From: Clostridium hydrogeniformans DSM 21757 | Lineage (GTDB): Bacteria; Bacillota; Clostridia; Clostridiales; Clostridiaceae | Reading direction: 5' to 3' | Assembly: GCF_000686705.1 (NCBI RefSeq) | Contig: NZ_JMLJ01000003.1 | Location: forward strand, 574,930-638,929 | DNA length: 64,000 nt | Translations under genes and position numbers: made by a program | The notes under the pieces: model-generated | Database searches by the model: none | Seen by the model: only the letters and a program-made list of their open reading frames with translations | What the model was told of the DNA's origin: nothing | Shown here: one piece after another, positions 17,772 to 26,147 of the stretch | Layout: the number at the start of each line of letters is the position of its first letter | How positions within the stretch are numbered: the first letter of the stretch is position 1

Positions 17772-19235
17772 TTACTTTATTTCTTTTAATACATTAACTA
17801 AATATTCAAAGCATCTTTCCACTGATCCTATACTCATATGCTCATTTGGTGTATGAACATCATAAAGATTAGGTCCAAAGGATATCATATCTACATCTTC
17901 TAACTTCTTCTTAAATAATCCACACTCAAGACCTGCATGAAGTGCCGCTATTTCTGGTTTCTTTCCATGCATATCTTCATATACCTTTATGAATACATCT
18001 CTTATTTGTGAGTCCTTATCATATTGCCATTCTGGATAATCAGATACTTCTTCAACAGTAGCTCCTAAAAGACTTACTAAAGCCTTTGTTTTATCTACTA
18101 TATCTCTTTTTAAAGACTCTACAGAACTTCTAACTGCACTACTAATTTCTATATAATCTTCAAAAGTTCTAACGACTCCCACATTAGTTGAACTTTGAAC
18201 AAGATCTTTTATATCCATACTCATAGTTTCTATTCCATTTGGCATTAAATAAAGAAGCTTTATAACCTTTTCTGTAGATGTCTTAGATAAACACTTACCA
18301 CTTACCTTATCTAAAACTTCCACTTCTAAGTACACTCCATTGTCTGATGTGTTCAGCTCATTCTTTATTATTTCATTAAACATTGCAACTCTCTCTTTTA
18401 ATAACTCCAGAGAACTGCTATATATTTTAATAGTTGCATCACATTCTCTTGGTATAGCATTATCTTTAGCTCCACCATTTAAGGATAATAAATAAACATC
18501 CATACGTCTATTTAATTTATTTAGGAATCTTCCCATTATCTTATTAGCATTTCCTCTTTCTTTGTTTATATCCATTCCAGAGTGTCCGCCCTTTAATCCT
18601 CTAACCTTTATAATGCAATCAGTACCTTCATTTAAAGGTGAATCTATGTGCTCTATAGGAAGCTTAACATGGGTTCTAAGTCCTCCTGCACAGCTTACTA
18701 AAAGCTTTCCTTCTTCTTCTGAGTCTATGTTTATTAAAACTTTACCTTCTATATCCTCACTTTTTAATCCTATAGCTCCACCCATACCAGTTTCTTCTTC
18801 TGTTGTGAATAATACTTCAAGAGGTGGATGCTCAATTTCATTAGAAGCAAGAATTGCCATAGCATAAGCAACTGCAATACCATTATCTGCCCCTAAAGTT
18901 GTATCCGTAGCATATATATAATCTCCATCAACTCTAAGCTTTATAGGATCTTTTAGAAAATCATGGTCTGTCCCCATATTCTTTTCACACACCATATCCA
19001 CGTGTCCTTGTAATATGACTCTTGGACCATTCTCATATCCTTTAGTTCCATCTTTTCTTATGATTACGTTTAAAGCCTCGTCCTGGATAACAAAAAGCCC
19101 TAAATCCTTAGCAAAGCTCACCATATAATCACTTATTTCTTTTTCATTTCCTGATCCCCTTGGGATTCTTGAGATATCCTCAAAATACTTAAAAACTTCA
19201 AGGCTACTCACTTTATCTAATATTCTATTTTCCAT
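17772..19235 (-). CDS. pepD: Aminoacyl-histidine dipeptidase (M20C, PepD)
   Basis: 487 aa cytosolic zinc dipeptidase cleaving Xaa-His (carnosine-type) and other dipeptides. M20 metal and catalytic motifs are visible: VILQGHVDMVCEKN near residue 75, TTLGADNGIAVAYAM near 112, LFTTEEETGMGGA near 144, LRGLKGGHSGMDIN in the lid domain, HAGLECGLF and DVHTPNEHMS near the end. Length matches the family. The start is the ATG at 19235 with AAGGAGTGAGAGGT before it; an ATG three codons upstream overlaps this site. A 20-bp palindrome lies about 120 bases upstream. Confidence 0.93.
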   Translation of the reverse strand: MENRILDKVSSLEVFKYFEDISRIPRGSGNEKEISDYMVSFAKDLGLFVIQDEALNVIIRKDGTKGYENGPRVILQGHVDMVCEKNMGTDHDFLKDPIKLRVDGDYIYATDTTLGADNGIAVAYAMAILASNEIEHPPLEVLFTTEEETGMGGAIGLKSEDIEGKVLINIDSEEEGKLLVSCAGGLRTHVKLPIEHIDSPLNEGTDCIIKVRGLKGGHSGMDINKERGNANKIMGRFLNKLNRRMDVYLLSLNGGAKDNAIPRECDATIKIYSSSLELLKERVAMFNEIIKNELNTSDNGVYLEVEVLDKVSGKCLSKTSTEKVIKLLYLMPNGIETMSMDIKDLVQSSTNVGVVRTFEDYIEISSAVRSSVESLKRDIVDKTKALVSLLGATVEEVSDYPEWQYDKDSQIRDVFIKVYEDMHGKKPEIAALHAGLECGLFKKKLEDVDMISFGPNLYDVHTPNEHMSIGSVERCFEYLVNVLKEIK

Positions 19236-19352
19236 ACCTCTCACTCCTTAAATAATAAATGATAATATATAATCAAATTCTGTTTATCTTCTAAATCAAG
19301 TTTATTATAACAGAAAAACCCCAATTAGTATATAGAATTAAACAAATAATAT

Positions 19353-19372
19353 AACACATATTAATATGTGTT
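19353..19372. promoter_or_regulatory. 20-bp perfect palindrome upstream of pepD
   Basis: AACACATATTAATATGTGTT at 19353-19372. Perfect dyad in the pepD promoter region; a candidate operator for an unidentified regulator. The rest of 19236-19674 is AT-rich with nothing else clear. Confidence 0.4.
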
Positions 19373-19674
19373 TCATCATTTATAGTGTTATTTTATTCTT
19401 AACTCTAACTAATTATATCACTTGCATCAAATTTATGTAAACATTTTCTTAAGATATTATAATTAAATTTATAAAATATAAAATATGACCTTCACTCTAT
19501 ATAATATTTTATAAATTAACTTTTATTACATAAAATATAACTATTAAATAGATATTCTATAAATATAGGTTTAGAATTTTATATTTAAAAATTAAAAACT
19601 TTATTTCTTCACCTTAAAACTGAATTTAAAGAATTCAAGGATAAATAAGTCCTATAGTATTATAATTAGAAAAT

Positions 19675-19715
19675 AACTTTACCCATAATTCTAACTTAGG
19701 ATTATGGGTAAAGTT
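19675..19715 (-). terminator. Terminator overlapping the kinase stop codon
   Basis: 15-bp arms AACTTTACCCATAAT / ATTATGGGTAAAGTT. The kinase stop (19691) lies in the loop, so the last codons form the upstream stem arm. Confidence 0.75.
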
Positions 19716-21376
19716 ATAATAAATTTTGTTCCTTTATTCTCTTTACTACTAACCTTTATACTTCCATTATGAAGTTCTACAAAGGATTTAACTATAGATA
19801 ACCCTACACCATTTCCATAATGTCCACAAGTGTTATGAGCCTTAACATATCTATCAAATATTGTATCCAACTTACTTTCTGATATACCAATACCATTATC
19901 CTTTACACTTATTATCACATTTTCTTTCTTCTTTTTTATATAAACTTTTATCTTTCCGTTATTATTTGTAAACTTAACTGCATTAGAGATTAGGTTTAGC
20001 ATTACCCTCTCTATAACATCCTCATCAAAAATCGTAATAATTTCTTCTTCCTCTGTATCAAATATAAAATCTATATTTTTAGACTTTATATATGGAATCA
20101 GAGAATCACAAATATTTTCTACAGTATAAACTATATTTCCTTGTTGTTTATTTAAATCATAGTATCCACTTTCTATTTTAGATAAATCTATAAGATTATT
20201 TAAAAGCTTAATAAGTCTAAAAGTATTATTTTTTATGATTCCTATATATTCTTCTCTCTTACTCTCCTTGATGTTTTTCTGCTCTAACATTTGAATAGAG
20301 CTATTTATTACATTTAATGGAGTCTTAATATCATGAGACACATTTGTGAAAAACTCTATTTTATATTTTTCATCCTCAATTACCTTTTCCATTCTATTCT
20401 TTTCAGTTATATCCTTAATAGATCCTATTGCACCATTAAAACTATTATAATACCCAATTTTATTTTTAAAACTCATTCTAAGATTAATGTTATCATTATT
20501 ACAAGACTTTCCTATAACCTCAACATCAAAATATCTTTCATCTCCAGCAAAAAAATACTTTTGAAAATCTATATCTATAAAGTTTTCAATATGCTCTCCT
20601 CTCATATCTTCTGACTTATACCCTAAAATCTCAATTGCTGCTTCACTAACAAAGGTAAACTTTCCATACCTATCTACTTCAAAAATAATATCTCTCTGAC
20701 TTGATATTATATCCTGAAGTCTAGACTCCTTGTGCTTAACTGATTGTTCTAAATCTAAAATATCTATGTACATTTTTTCTAAGCTTAAAAGCCCAAGCTC
20801 TATAAAAAACTTAACCTGACAAGATATACTTAATATATAAAGCACGGGTAAATATTTCTTATTCAATGCAAATATTGAAAATATTATAAAATAGAATCCT
20901 CCAAAAATAAGTGTTATTATAAAATTCTTAATTATATTAGAACTTATTTTTCTTCTCCTTAACCTAAGCCCTTCATATAAAAATAATACTCCCATAATAA
21001 ATACAGTTATATCTATTAAACACTGTGTCTTGCTTTGAACTATTAAAGCCATAAAAGCCAAAATATACATTATATAAAAGATATTTTTTTTCCATGTTGG
21101 AAAAGCCTTATAAAAAAATTCATTAATTAAGTATATAAGAATATTATAGCTAACTATATTAAAAGCCCCTCTAAAGAAAACAAAAGTAGAGTTTTCCTCT
21201 ATCCATCCATAAACAATAGCTATGGTTATAAAATGAGCAAGTATCCTAAAAATTATTATTTTTTTACCCCATTCCAGGAACTTATCCTTCTTTATCATAT
21301 TTATGTATATAAATACTAAATACATTAAAACTGAACTCCAAATAGAAATTAAAACAGGTATCTCTAAAGCCCCCAT
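19691..21376 (-). CDS. Orphan PAS-containing membrane histidine kinase
   Basis: 561 aa. Residues 5-205 form seven or eight TM helices of unclassified sensor type. A PAS domain (about 225-335; RDIIFEVDRYGKFTFVSEAA) follows, then H-box FTNVSHDIKTPLNVINSSIQ, N-box LNLISNAVKFTNNNG, G1 DNGIGISESK and G2 GNGVGLSIVKSF. It resembles the kinase at 14172-16208 in layout and has no adjacent response regulator, so a Spo0A-type phosphorelay role is plausible but unproven. The ATG at 21376 has AGGAGGG upstream; the in-frame GTG two codons earlier touches it. Confidence 0.87.
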   Translation of the reverse strand: MGALEIPVLISIWSSVLMYLVFIYINMIKKDKFLEWGKKIIIFRILAHFITIAIVYGWIEENSTFVFFRGAFNIVSYNILIYLINEFFYKAFPTWKKNIFYIMYILAFMALIVQSKTQCLIDITVFIMGVLFLYEGLRLRRRKISSNIIKNFIITLIFGGFYFIIFSIFALNKKYLPVLYILSISCQVKFFIELGLLSLEKMYIDILDLEQSVKHKESRLQDIISSQRDIIFEVDRYGKFTFVSEAAIEILGYKSEDMRGEHIENFIDIDFQKYFFAGDERYFDVEVIGKSCNNDNINLRMSFKNKIGYYNSFNGAIGSIKDITEKNRMEKVIEDEKYKIEFFTNVSHDIKTPLNVINSSIQMLEQKNIKESKREEYIGIIKNNTFRLIKLLNNLIDLSKIESGYYDLNKQQGNIVYTVENICDSLIPYIKSKNIDFIFDTEEEEIITIFDEDVIERVMLNLISNAVKFTNNNGKIKVYIKKKKENVIISVKDNGIGISESKLDTIFDRYVKAHNTCGHYGNGVGLSIVKSFVELHNGSIKVSSKENKGTKFIITLPIILS

Positions 21377-21553
21377 AGACACCCTCCTTTATTCACAACA
21401 CATCTCTATGTCGTTTATTGTCTAACAAATATATTTTACCATTTTTTTTAGGAAATAAAAGCAATTTAAGATGGATTTTACTAGACTTCCATAGATTATT
21501 CCTATAGATATAAATAATTTATTAAATATATCTATAAATAAATTAAAAAAATC

Positions 21554-21588
21554 AAAAGACTTTACTTAATTTTCAAGTAAAGTCTTTT
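21554..21588 (-). terminator. Terminator of the S1-like gene
   Basis: 14-bp arms AAAAGACTTTACTT / AAGTAAAGTCTTTT, about 200 bases beyond the S1-like stop on the minus strand; two repeats lie between. Confidence 0.7.
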
Positions 21589-21596
21589 AATCTTAG

Positions 21597-21681
21597 TTCT
21601 TAACTTATCCATTAAAAATATCATTGACTTGTCTTGCTTTAGCCAGATGGATAAATTAACTTTAAAACTTAAAACCCTATA
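21597..21681. repeat. Family 2 repeat lacking its left terminus
   Basis: TTCTTAACTTATCCATTAAA through AAAACCCTATA. It has the right terminus and core of the 104-bp family, but not the TATAGGGTTTT start. Confidence 0.6.
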
Positions 21682-21697
21682 TTATAGGATTATTATT

Positions 21698-21765
21698 TGA
21701 GTTCTTAACTTATACATACCTTAAAAGTCTGATTTATTAATGAATAAATCACATGTATACGTTAA
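21698..21765. repeat. Family 2-related hairpin variant
   Basis: GTTCTTAACTTATACATACC ... ATGTATACGTTAA: self-complementary ends TTAACTTATACAT / ATGTATACGTTAA around CTGATTTATTAATGAATAAAT. A sister copy lies at 49190-49275. Confidence 0.5.
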
Positions 21766-21790
21766 AAAGTTATATTAAATCCCCATAAGT

Positions 21791-22948
21791 CTATTTAAAT
21801 AGATTTTTTAATTTATCTCCAAAAATATCTCCAAGTGCTACTCCATCTTCTTTATCTAAGAACTCTGAGTAATCTTCCTTAGGTCTTTCTATAGCATCCT
21901 TTATACTTAAAGATACCCTCTTATTTTCTTTATTTATGTCTAATATCTTTACATTTACCTTTTGGTTTAATGATAAAACATCTGAAGGCTTAACTACTCT
22001 TTCTTCACTTATTTCAGATAAGTGAACTAATCCTTCTATTCCATCCTTTACCTCTACAATAGCACCAACAGATATGAATTTAACTATAGTTCCCTCAACT
22101 ACATCATTAACTTTTAAATCTTCTTGTGCAGTATTCCAAGGATCATTTAATATATCCTTTAAAGCTAAAGATATTCTATTCTTTTCTTTATCAAAATCTA
22201 ATATATAAACTTCTACCTCATCACCTAGATTAACCACTTGTTCAGGCTTTACAACCCTCTTCCAACTTAAGTCATTTAAGTGTACAAGTCCTTCTAATCC
22301 TCCAATATCTACAAAAGCTCCAAAGTTTACAAGACGACTTACTCTTCCCCTTACCTTTTCACCTTTATTTAAAGATTTCCAAACCTCTTCTATTTTATCT
22401 TTTCTTTCTTCCTCTAAAAGTACTCTTCTAGACGCCACAACCTTCTTGTCTTTTTCATTAAATTCTATTATCCTAACTTCTATTTCATTTCCTATAAGAG
22501 TTTTAATATCCTTACCTCTTTCATTAAAACATTGAGAAGCAGGTATGAACACCCTTATATTATCTATGTAAAATATAAGGCCACCCTTTACTTCCTCCTT
22601 TGGAGTTACCTTTAAAGTTTCCTTACTTTTAAAGTTCTTTCCTAAGTCCTTCCAAGAATTTATAACATCTACTCTTTTCTTAGAGAGTATTAAATTTCCT
22701 TCTCCATCATTTAGTTTAAGTATCATAACTTCTATGGAATCATCCACCTTAGCTATATTTTGAAGGTCTTCCTCTTCATTATATACATACTCATTCTTTG
22801 GAATTATTCCATCTTTCATGTAATTTATATTTACTATTACTTCATTTGAAGTAACACTTAAAATCTTTCCCTTTATTATTTCTCCTTCCCTTAGAGTTTT
22901 TAAATCATAATCTTTTAAAAGCTCTTCCATAGACATTTCATTAGTCAT
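21791..22948 (-). CDS. S1-domain protein (ribosomal protein S1-like)
   Basis: 385 aa with four S1/OB-fold repeats at about residues 18-88, 103-170, 190-258 and 275-345. The third and fourth are the most canonical (GRVSRLVNFGAFVDIGGLEG, LVHLNDLSW; then IVKFISVGAIVEVKDGIEG, LVHLSEIS). Firmicute S1-like proteins bind RNA and may help translation or RNA turnover; a full ribosomal role is less certain than for the six-repeat proteobacterial S1. A stand-alone gene with AAGGAG before the ATG. In several clostridia a homologous S1 tract is fused to IspH; here it is not. Confidence 0.85.
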   Translation of the reverse strand: MTNEMSMEELLKDYDLKTLREGEIIKGKILSVTSNEVIVNINYMKDGIIPKNEYVYNEEEDLQNIAKVDDSIEVMILKLNDGEGNLILSKKRVDVINSWKDLGKNFKSKETLKVTPKEEVKGGLIFYIDNIRVFIPASQCFNERGKDIKTLIGNEIEVRIIEFNEKDKKVVASRRVLLEEERKDKIEEVWKSLNKGEKVRGRVSRLVNFGAFVDIGGLEGLVHLNDLSWKRVVKPEQVVNLGDEVEVYILDFDKEKNRISLALKDILNDPWNTAQEDLKVNDVVEGTIVKFISVGAIVEVKDGIEGLVHLSEISEERVVKPSDVLSLNQKVNVKILDINKENKRVSLSIKDAIERPKEDYSEFLDKEDGVALGDIFGDKLKNLFK

Positions 22949-23056
22949 AATATCACTCCTTAATACTTTATACTTTCATTTTACAAAAGACTCTTAAGTA
23001 ATTTCAACTTAATTCCTTAGTTCTTTAAGTTTTTCTTAAATAACCTCTTTTTATGT

Positions 23057-23104
23057 TTATATATATAACATAATAATATATTATATATATAACATATTAT
23101 TATT
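23057..23104. repeat. Tandem AT-rich direct repeat
   Basis: TTATATATATAACATAATAA is followed at once by TTATATATATAACATATTA. An imperfect duplication of about 23 bp between the divergent S1-like gene and the psp cluster. Possibly a bent-DNA promoter element. Confidence 0.4.
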
Positions 23105-23257
23105 TGTCTAGAGTAAAATATGCCTTTAACTTCTATAGTAAGGTAATAAAGCTATAAATGAAAGCTAAGAAATAAATACAAGTATATATTAGAACTATTA
23201 GTCTATATTGTTGTAAAAACAAGATACAGGATTAAAGGTTATCTAATACCGTTTAAA

Positions 23258-23297
23258 AAGTTTAATATATCTAGTAAATGAGAGATATTAAACTATC
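23258..23297. promoter_or_regulatory. Inverted repeat in psp-cluster leader region
   Basis: AGTTTAATAT and ATATTAAACT (10-bp arms), about 150 bases before the Ser-rich gene. Function unknown. No sigma-54-type promoter of the enterobacterial psp kind is seen nearby. Confidence 0.35.
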
Positions 23298-23446
23298 TAT
23301 TGAGGTATTTATAATAATATAATGCTTTTTAGGCTAATTCAGCTTATTTTAGACTTTGATAAATGGTGTTATATACCATATAATTAATTCATGGATAACT
23401 TATCTGTAATATTAATTTGATTTTTAATTTAATATTTTAGGGGGTG

Positions 23447-24076
23447 ATGATAATAAAAAATAAAAAGCGCTTTTTATTTAGCTTATTCTTAGTCTTTATC
23501 TTTACTTTAACTAGTTATATTGATTTAGAATTTTTTCCGCTAAACATTAATAATACTGAAGTAGCTATGGCAAAAGGAGCTAAAAGTTCTGGAAGCTCAA
23601 AATCCAGCTCCTCTAGTAAATCTTCTTCAAGTAAATCATCTAGTAGTGGTTTTAAATCGGGATCTTTTAGTAATTCATCTAGTAGTAAATCTTCTTCTGG
23701 ATCATCCAGCAGTAAGTCTTCTACTAATAATTCAAGTAGTAAATCATCCAGTGGTGGTTTTAAATCAGGGTCTTTTAATAAACCTTCTGGAGGAGATTCA
23801 TCTTCTGGTGGAACAAAGTCAGGTAGCTTCTCAAAGCCTACTGAAAATAACGGATCCAGTGGTTCATCCTCATCCAGTAGCGAAAAGAAAGAGAAACGCT
23901 CTTTTATACCAATACCAATTCCTTTTGGTGGAGGTGGAGGACTCTTTGGAGGACCTAGATCATCTCGTGGATCTTCTAGCTTCTTAGGTGGAATCTTCGG
24001 GTTCATTATTACATTAATAATAATCATTATAATAATAAAACTTATAAAAAAATTTATAGATAGAAAATATAAATAG
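23447..24076 (+). CDS. Ser-rich secreted or membrane protein of the PspA cluster
   Basis: About 209 aa. A positively charged start and hydrophobic stretch (residues 8-25) look like a signal peptide or anchor. Residues about 45-150 are a low-complexity Ser/Gly/Lys tract built from units such as GFKSGSF and SKSSSS. A Gly-rich patch (PFGGGGGLFGG) and a terminal TM helix of Ile/Leu (about 180-200) follow. I recognise no enzyme family; the tail resembles small envelope proteins. The start is uncertain: GTG at 23444 and ATG at 23447 lie next to GGGG. PspA begins 24 bases after the stop, with AAGGAGG before it, so the two are likely co-transcribed. Confidence 0.65.
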   Translation: MIIKNKKRFLFSLFLVFIFTLTSYIDLEFFPLNINNTEVAMAKGAKSSGSSKSSSSSKSSSSKSSSSGFKSGSFSNSSSSKSSSGSSSSKSSTNNSSSKSSSGGFKSGSFNKPSGGDSSSGGTKSGSFSKPTENNGSSGSSSSSSEKKEKRSFIPIPIPFGGGGGLFGGPRSSRGSSSFLGGIFGFIITLIIIIIIIKLIKKFIDRKYK

Positions 24077-24100
24077 CCAAAATTTAAGGAGGATTTTAAA

Positions 24101-24808
24101 ATGGGAGTATTTAATAGAATATCAAATATGTTTAGAGCAAAGGTAAACACTAGTTTAGATGAAATGGAGAATCCAATAGAACTACTTGATCAAAAGATAA
24201 GAGATATGGAAGATAGCTTAAGTAAAGCGAAACTTTCATCAGCACAAATTCTTGGTAATGTTCATGAAATAGAGAAGAAAATGGCTGCTGCTAAGAAAGA
24301 ATCAGAAGACTTTGATTCAAAGGTAAAGTTTGCATTATCTAAAGGAAATGAAGACTTAGCTAAAAAAGCTCTTGCTAAGAAGCTTGAGGCAGATAAAACT
24401 TATGAAAGCTTAAATAAGAGTCATGGTGAGGCTAAAGAAAAGGCTGAAATCATAAAGAAAAACCTAAGATCTCTTGAAGAAGAAATAGAAAAGACTAGAT
24501 CCTATAGAGATGAAGCTGCTGCTAGATATAACAACGCTGAAGCATCAAAGAAAGTTAATGAAATTCTTGCTAACGTGCAGACCTCATCTAATAAGATAAA
24601 TATAGATGATATAGAAAGAAAGATTCAAAGAAAAGAATCTACCGCTGAAGGTCTTGCTGATCTTAGGGAAGATAACAGCCTAGAGAAAGAATTTGAGGCA
24701 TTAAATAATCTTGATTTAGAATCAGAACTTGAAAAATATAAAAATGGCGGTGAAAAACCAGCTTCTCAGCTAGATAGTGAGCTTGAAAAATATAAAGAAA
24801 ATAAATAG
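24101..24808 (+). CDS. pspA: PspA/IM30-family (ESCRT-III-like) membrane-stress protein
   Basis: 235 aa, almost wholly alpha-helical coiled coil. The PspA/IM30/Vipp1 start is clear (MGVFNRISNMFRAKVNTSLD, then EMENPIELLDQKIRDMEDSL), including the N-terminal amphipathic helix. The family forms ESCRT-III-like oligomers that protect or remodel the inner membrane. The C-terminus repeats SELEKYK twice. It is the middle gene of a three-gene cluster. No PspF, PspB or PspC is present, so regulation differs from the enterobacterial system. Confidence 0.9.
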   Translation: MGVFNRISNMFRAKVNTSLDEMENPIELLDQKIRDMEDSLSKAKLSSAQILGNVHEIEKKMAAAKKESEDFDSKVKFALSKGNEDLAKKALAKKLEADKTYESLNKSHGEAKEKAEIIKKNLRSLEEEIEKTRSYRDEAAARYNNAEASKKVNEILANVQTSSNKINIDDIERKIQRKESTAEGLADLREDNSLEKEFEALNNLDLESELEKYKNGGEKPASQLDSELEKYKENK

Positions 24809-24818
24809 GTGATATGTA

Positions 24819-25478
24819 ATGTCTAAAGCTTTAGAGTTCATAAATAGTGAAAAAAGCCATTATGGCAAAATATTTGTAGATGTAAGCTATGCTATAGATA
24901 ATGTAAGCCCTTTTCTAGATAAAGATGTTTTAGAAAACAGGAAATACACAGTAAAACTTCCTGTAATAAAAAAATATATTGATGTTTTAGAGGGAGCTGA
25001 ATCAGAAGCAAAAAAATCCTCTGGCTTTATGTCAATGTTTAAAGGGGATAAGGTTACTCCCCTAGTTGAAAGCTTTAAAAGAGATAATAAGGATAGCTTA
25101 ATTCAGTTAGAGAATTGTAGTAAATGTACCTGTTTAAACTGCACTGCTCAATGTAATTTTGCCTCTTGTGAAGGCTGTAGACCTGGTTCATTTATAGCCT
25201 ACTGTGACCATGAAAGATATAATGTTACAAAGCATGGAAACTTTAATATAGAACTTACTAATAATAGAACTGGTCGTACAGATAGATATAAGGTTATGGC
25301 TACTATGGAAGACTGTGTAGATGAAAAAAGGTATATAGTAATACAAAATGTTATGGATAACAGTGATAAATATATACTTCATTATTACCCTGGAATATCT
25401 GAAGATGATTATGGTGAAATTACAGATGGAGAAGAATTTGATACCATAGCTTCTTTATACGGAAAAGTAGATGTATAA
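24819..25478 (+). CDS. Cys-rich protein of unknown function in the PspA cluster
   Basis: 219 aa. An N-terminal helical half (residues 1-100) is followed by a cysteine cluster at about 101-130 with the pattern CSKCTCLNC, CNFASCEGC, then YCDHERYN, and a beta-rich C-terminal half ending EFDTIASLYGKVDV. The cluster probably binds zinc or another metal. No family is recognised. It begins ten bases after pspA with AGGTGAT before the ATG. In B. subtilis the pspA homologue ydjF lies beside a zinc-ribbon gene (ydjG), so a similar adaptor role is conceivable but inferred. Confidence 0.7.
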   Translation: MSKALEFINSEKSHYGKIFVDVSYAIDNVSPFLDKDVLENRKYTVKLPVIKKYIDVLEGAESEAKKSSGFMSMFKGDKVTPLVESFKRDNKDSLIQLENCSKCTCLNCTAQCNFASCEGCRPGSFIAYCDHERYNVTKHGNFNIELTNNRTGRTDRYKVMATMEDCVDEKRYIVIQNVMDNSDKYILHYYPGISEDDYGEITDGEEFDTIASLYGKVDV

Positions 25479-25555
25479 TACACATAAAAATCTATAATAG
25501 CATTATACATCGCCCCTAAAATTTAATTATTCTCTCGCTGTTTCAGTGAGTATAT

Positions 25556-25595
25556 AAAAAGAAATAGGGAACTCAATAGTTCCCTATTTCTTTTT
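25556..25595. terminator. Strong terminator of the psp cluster
   Basis: 18-bp perfect arms AAAAAGAAATAGGGAACT / AGTTCCCTATTTCTTTTT with a 4-base loop. A smaller CTCGCTG/CAGTGAG stem precedes it at 25533-25549. Confidence 0.9.
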
Positions 25596-25664
25596 TATAA
25601 TCTTTATTAGATTATAAAATTTTAAAATCATTAATTATCATAGCTCATTATGATAAAATTTTAG

Positions 25665-25758
25665 GGCTGTGGCACTAAGAATAAATATTACAATATATTG
25701 TGCTAATTTTAAATTTGCAAATCAATATATTGTATGTAGATTCTTTAGTGCCACAGCC
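25665..25758. mobile_element. 94-bp inverted-repeat element (MITE-like)
   Basis: Both ends read inward GGCTGTGGCACTAA; the two 36-base arms differ only in a short internal block (AATAAATATTA against AATCTACATA), and both end CAATATATTG. AATTTTA occurs within two bases outside both ends (25657-25663 and 25761-25767), suggesting a target duplication. No ORF. It lies between convergent gene ends and contains two sites resembling NrdR boxes. Confidence 0.6.
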
Positions 25759-25769
25759 ACAATTTTATA

Positions 25770-25970
25770 TTAATTTATAGATACAACTTCATATCCTACT
25801 TCATCTATAACTTCTTTTATCTTTTCATCAGAGATTTCTCCCTCTATTGTAGCTGTCTTAGAAGCTAAATCCACCTCTACTGAAGTTACTCCTTCAACTT
25901 CCATTAAACCATTTTTAACGTGTCCTACACAATGGTTACAGCTCATTCCTTCTATTACTACCTTTTTCAT
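25770..25970 (-). CDS. copZ: Copper chaperone CopZ
   Basis: 66-aa HMA-domain protein with the Cu(I)-binding loop GMSCNHCVGHV near residues 8-18; it delivers Cu(I) to CopA. The start is the ATG at 25970, with AAGGAGAG before it; an upstream in-frame ATG at 26009 would add a non-homologous 13-residue extension. Third gene of the csoR-copA-copZ set, separated from copA by family 1 copy C. A small ACAAGG/CCTTGT hairpin lies in the leader. Confidence 0.93.
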   Translation of the reverse strand: MKKVVIEGMSCNHCVGHVKNGLMEVEGVTSVEVDLASKTATIEGEISDEKIKEVIDEVGYEVVSIN

Positions 25971-26038
25971 AAATATCTCTCCTTTAAATATATACTGTAC
26001 AAGGTACAATGCCCCTTGTCATGGCACATTTTTAATAT

Positions 26039-26147
26039 TTTATCTGATGGATAGAAGCTGTAGGATAACAGTTGCCTCAACCCTAGATGAGCTTATCTAA
26101 CCTTCAGTTGGTGGAAAGAACACCGCCTGAAAGAAGATTCCTTCTAT
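26039..26147 (-). mobile_element. Family 1 element, copy C (hairpin 2 deleted)
   Basis: In sense orientation between copA and copZ. Hairpin 1 and the linker GGTTAGATAAGCTCATCTAG are kept. The G/C hairpin 2 is missing, so CTGTTATCC joins almost directly to ACAGCTTCTATCCATCAGATAA. The element's left edge ATAGAAGGAATC supplies the copA TAG stop. Confidence 0.65.

Noticed and set aside
23258..23440. Sigma-54 promoter for the psp cluster
   Set aside because: No GG-N10-GC type -24/-12 element seen; the only convincing one is at 57859-57874.
23515..24150. 211-aa ORF opposite the Ser-rich gene
   Set aside because: Acidic/Leu/Pro low-complexity mirror of the Ser-rich repeats; no ribosome binding site, and it overlaps the pspA start.
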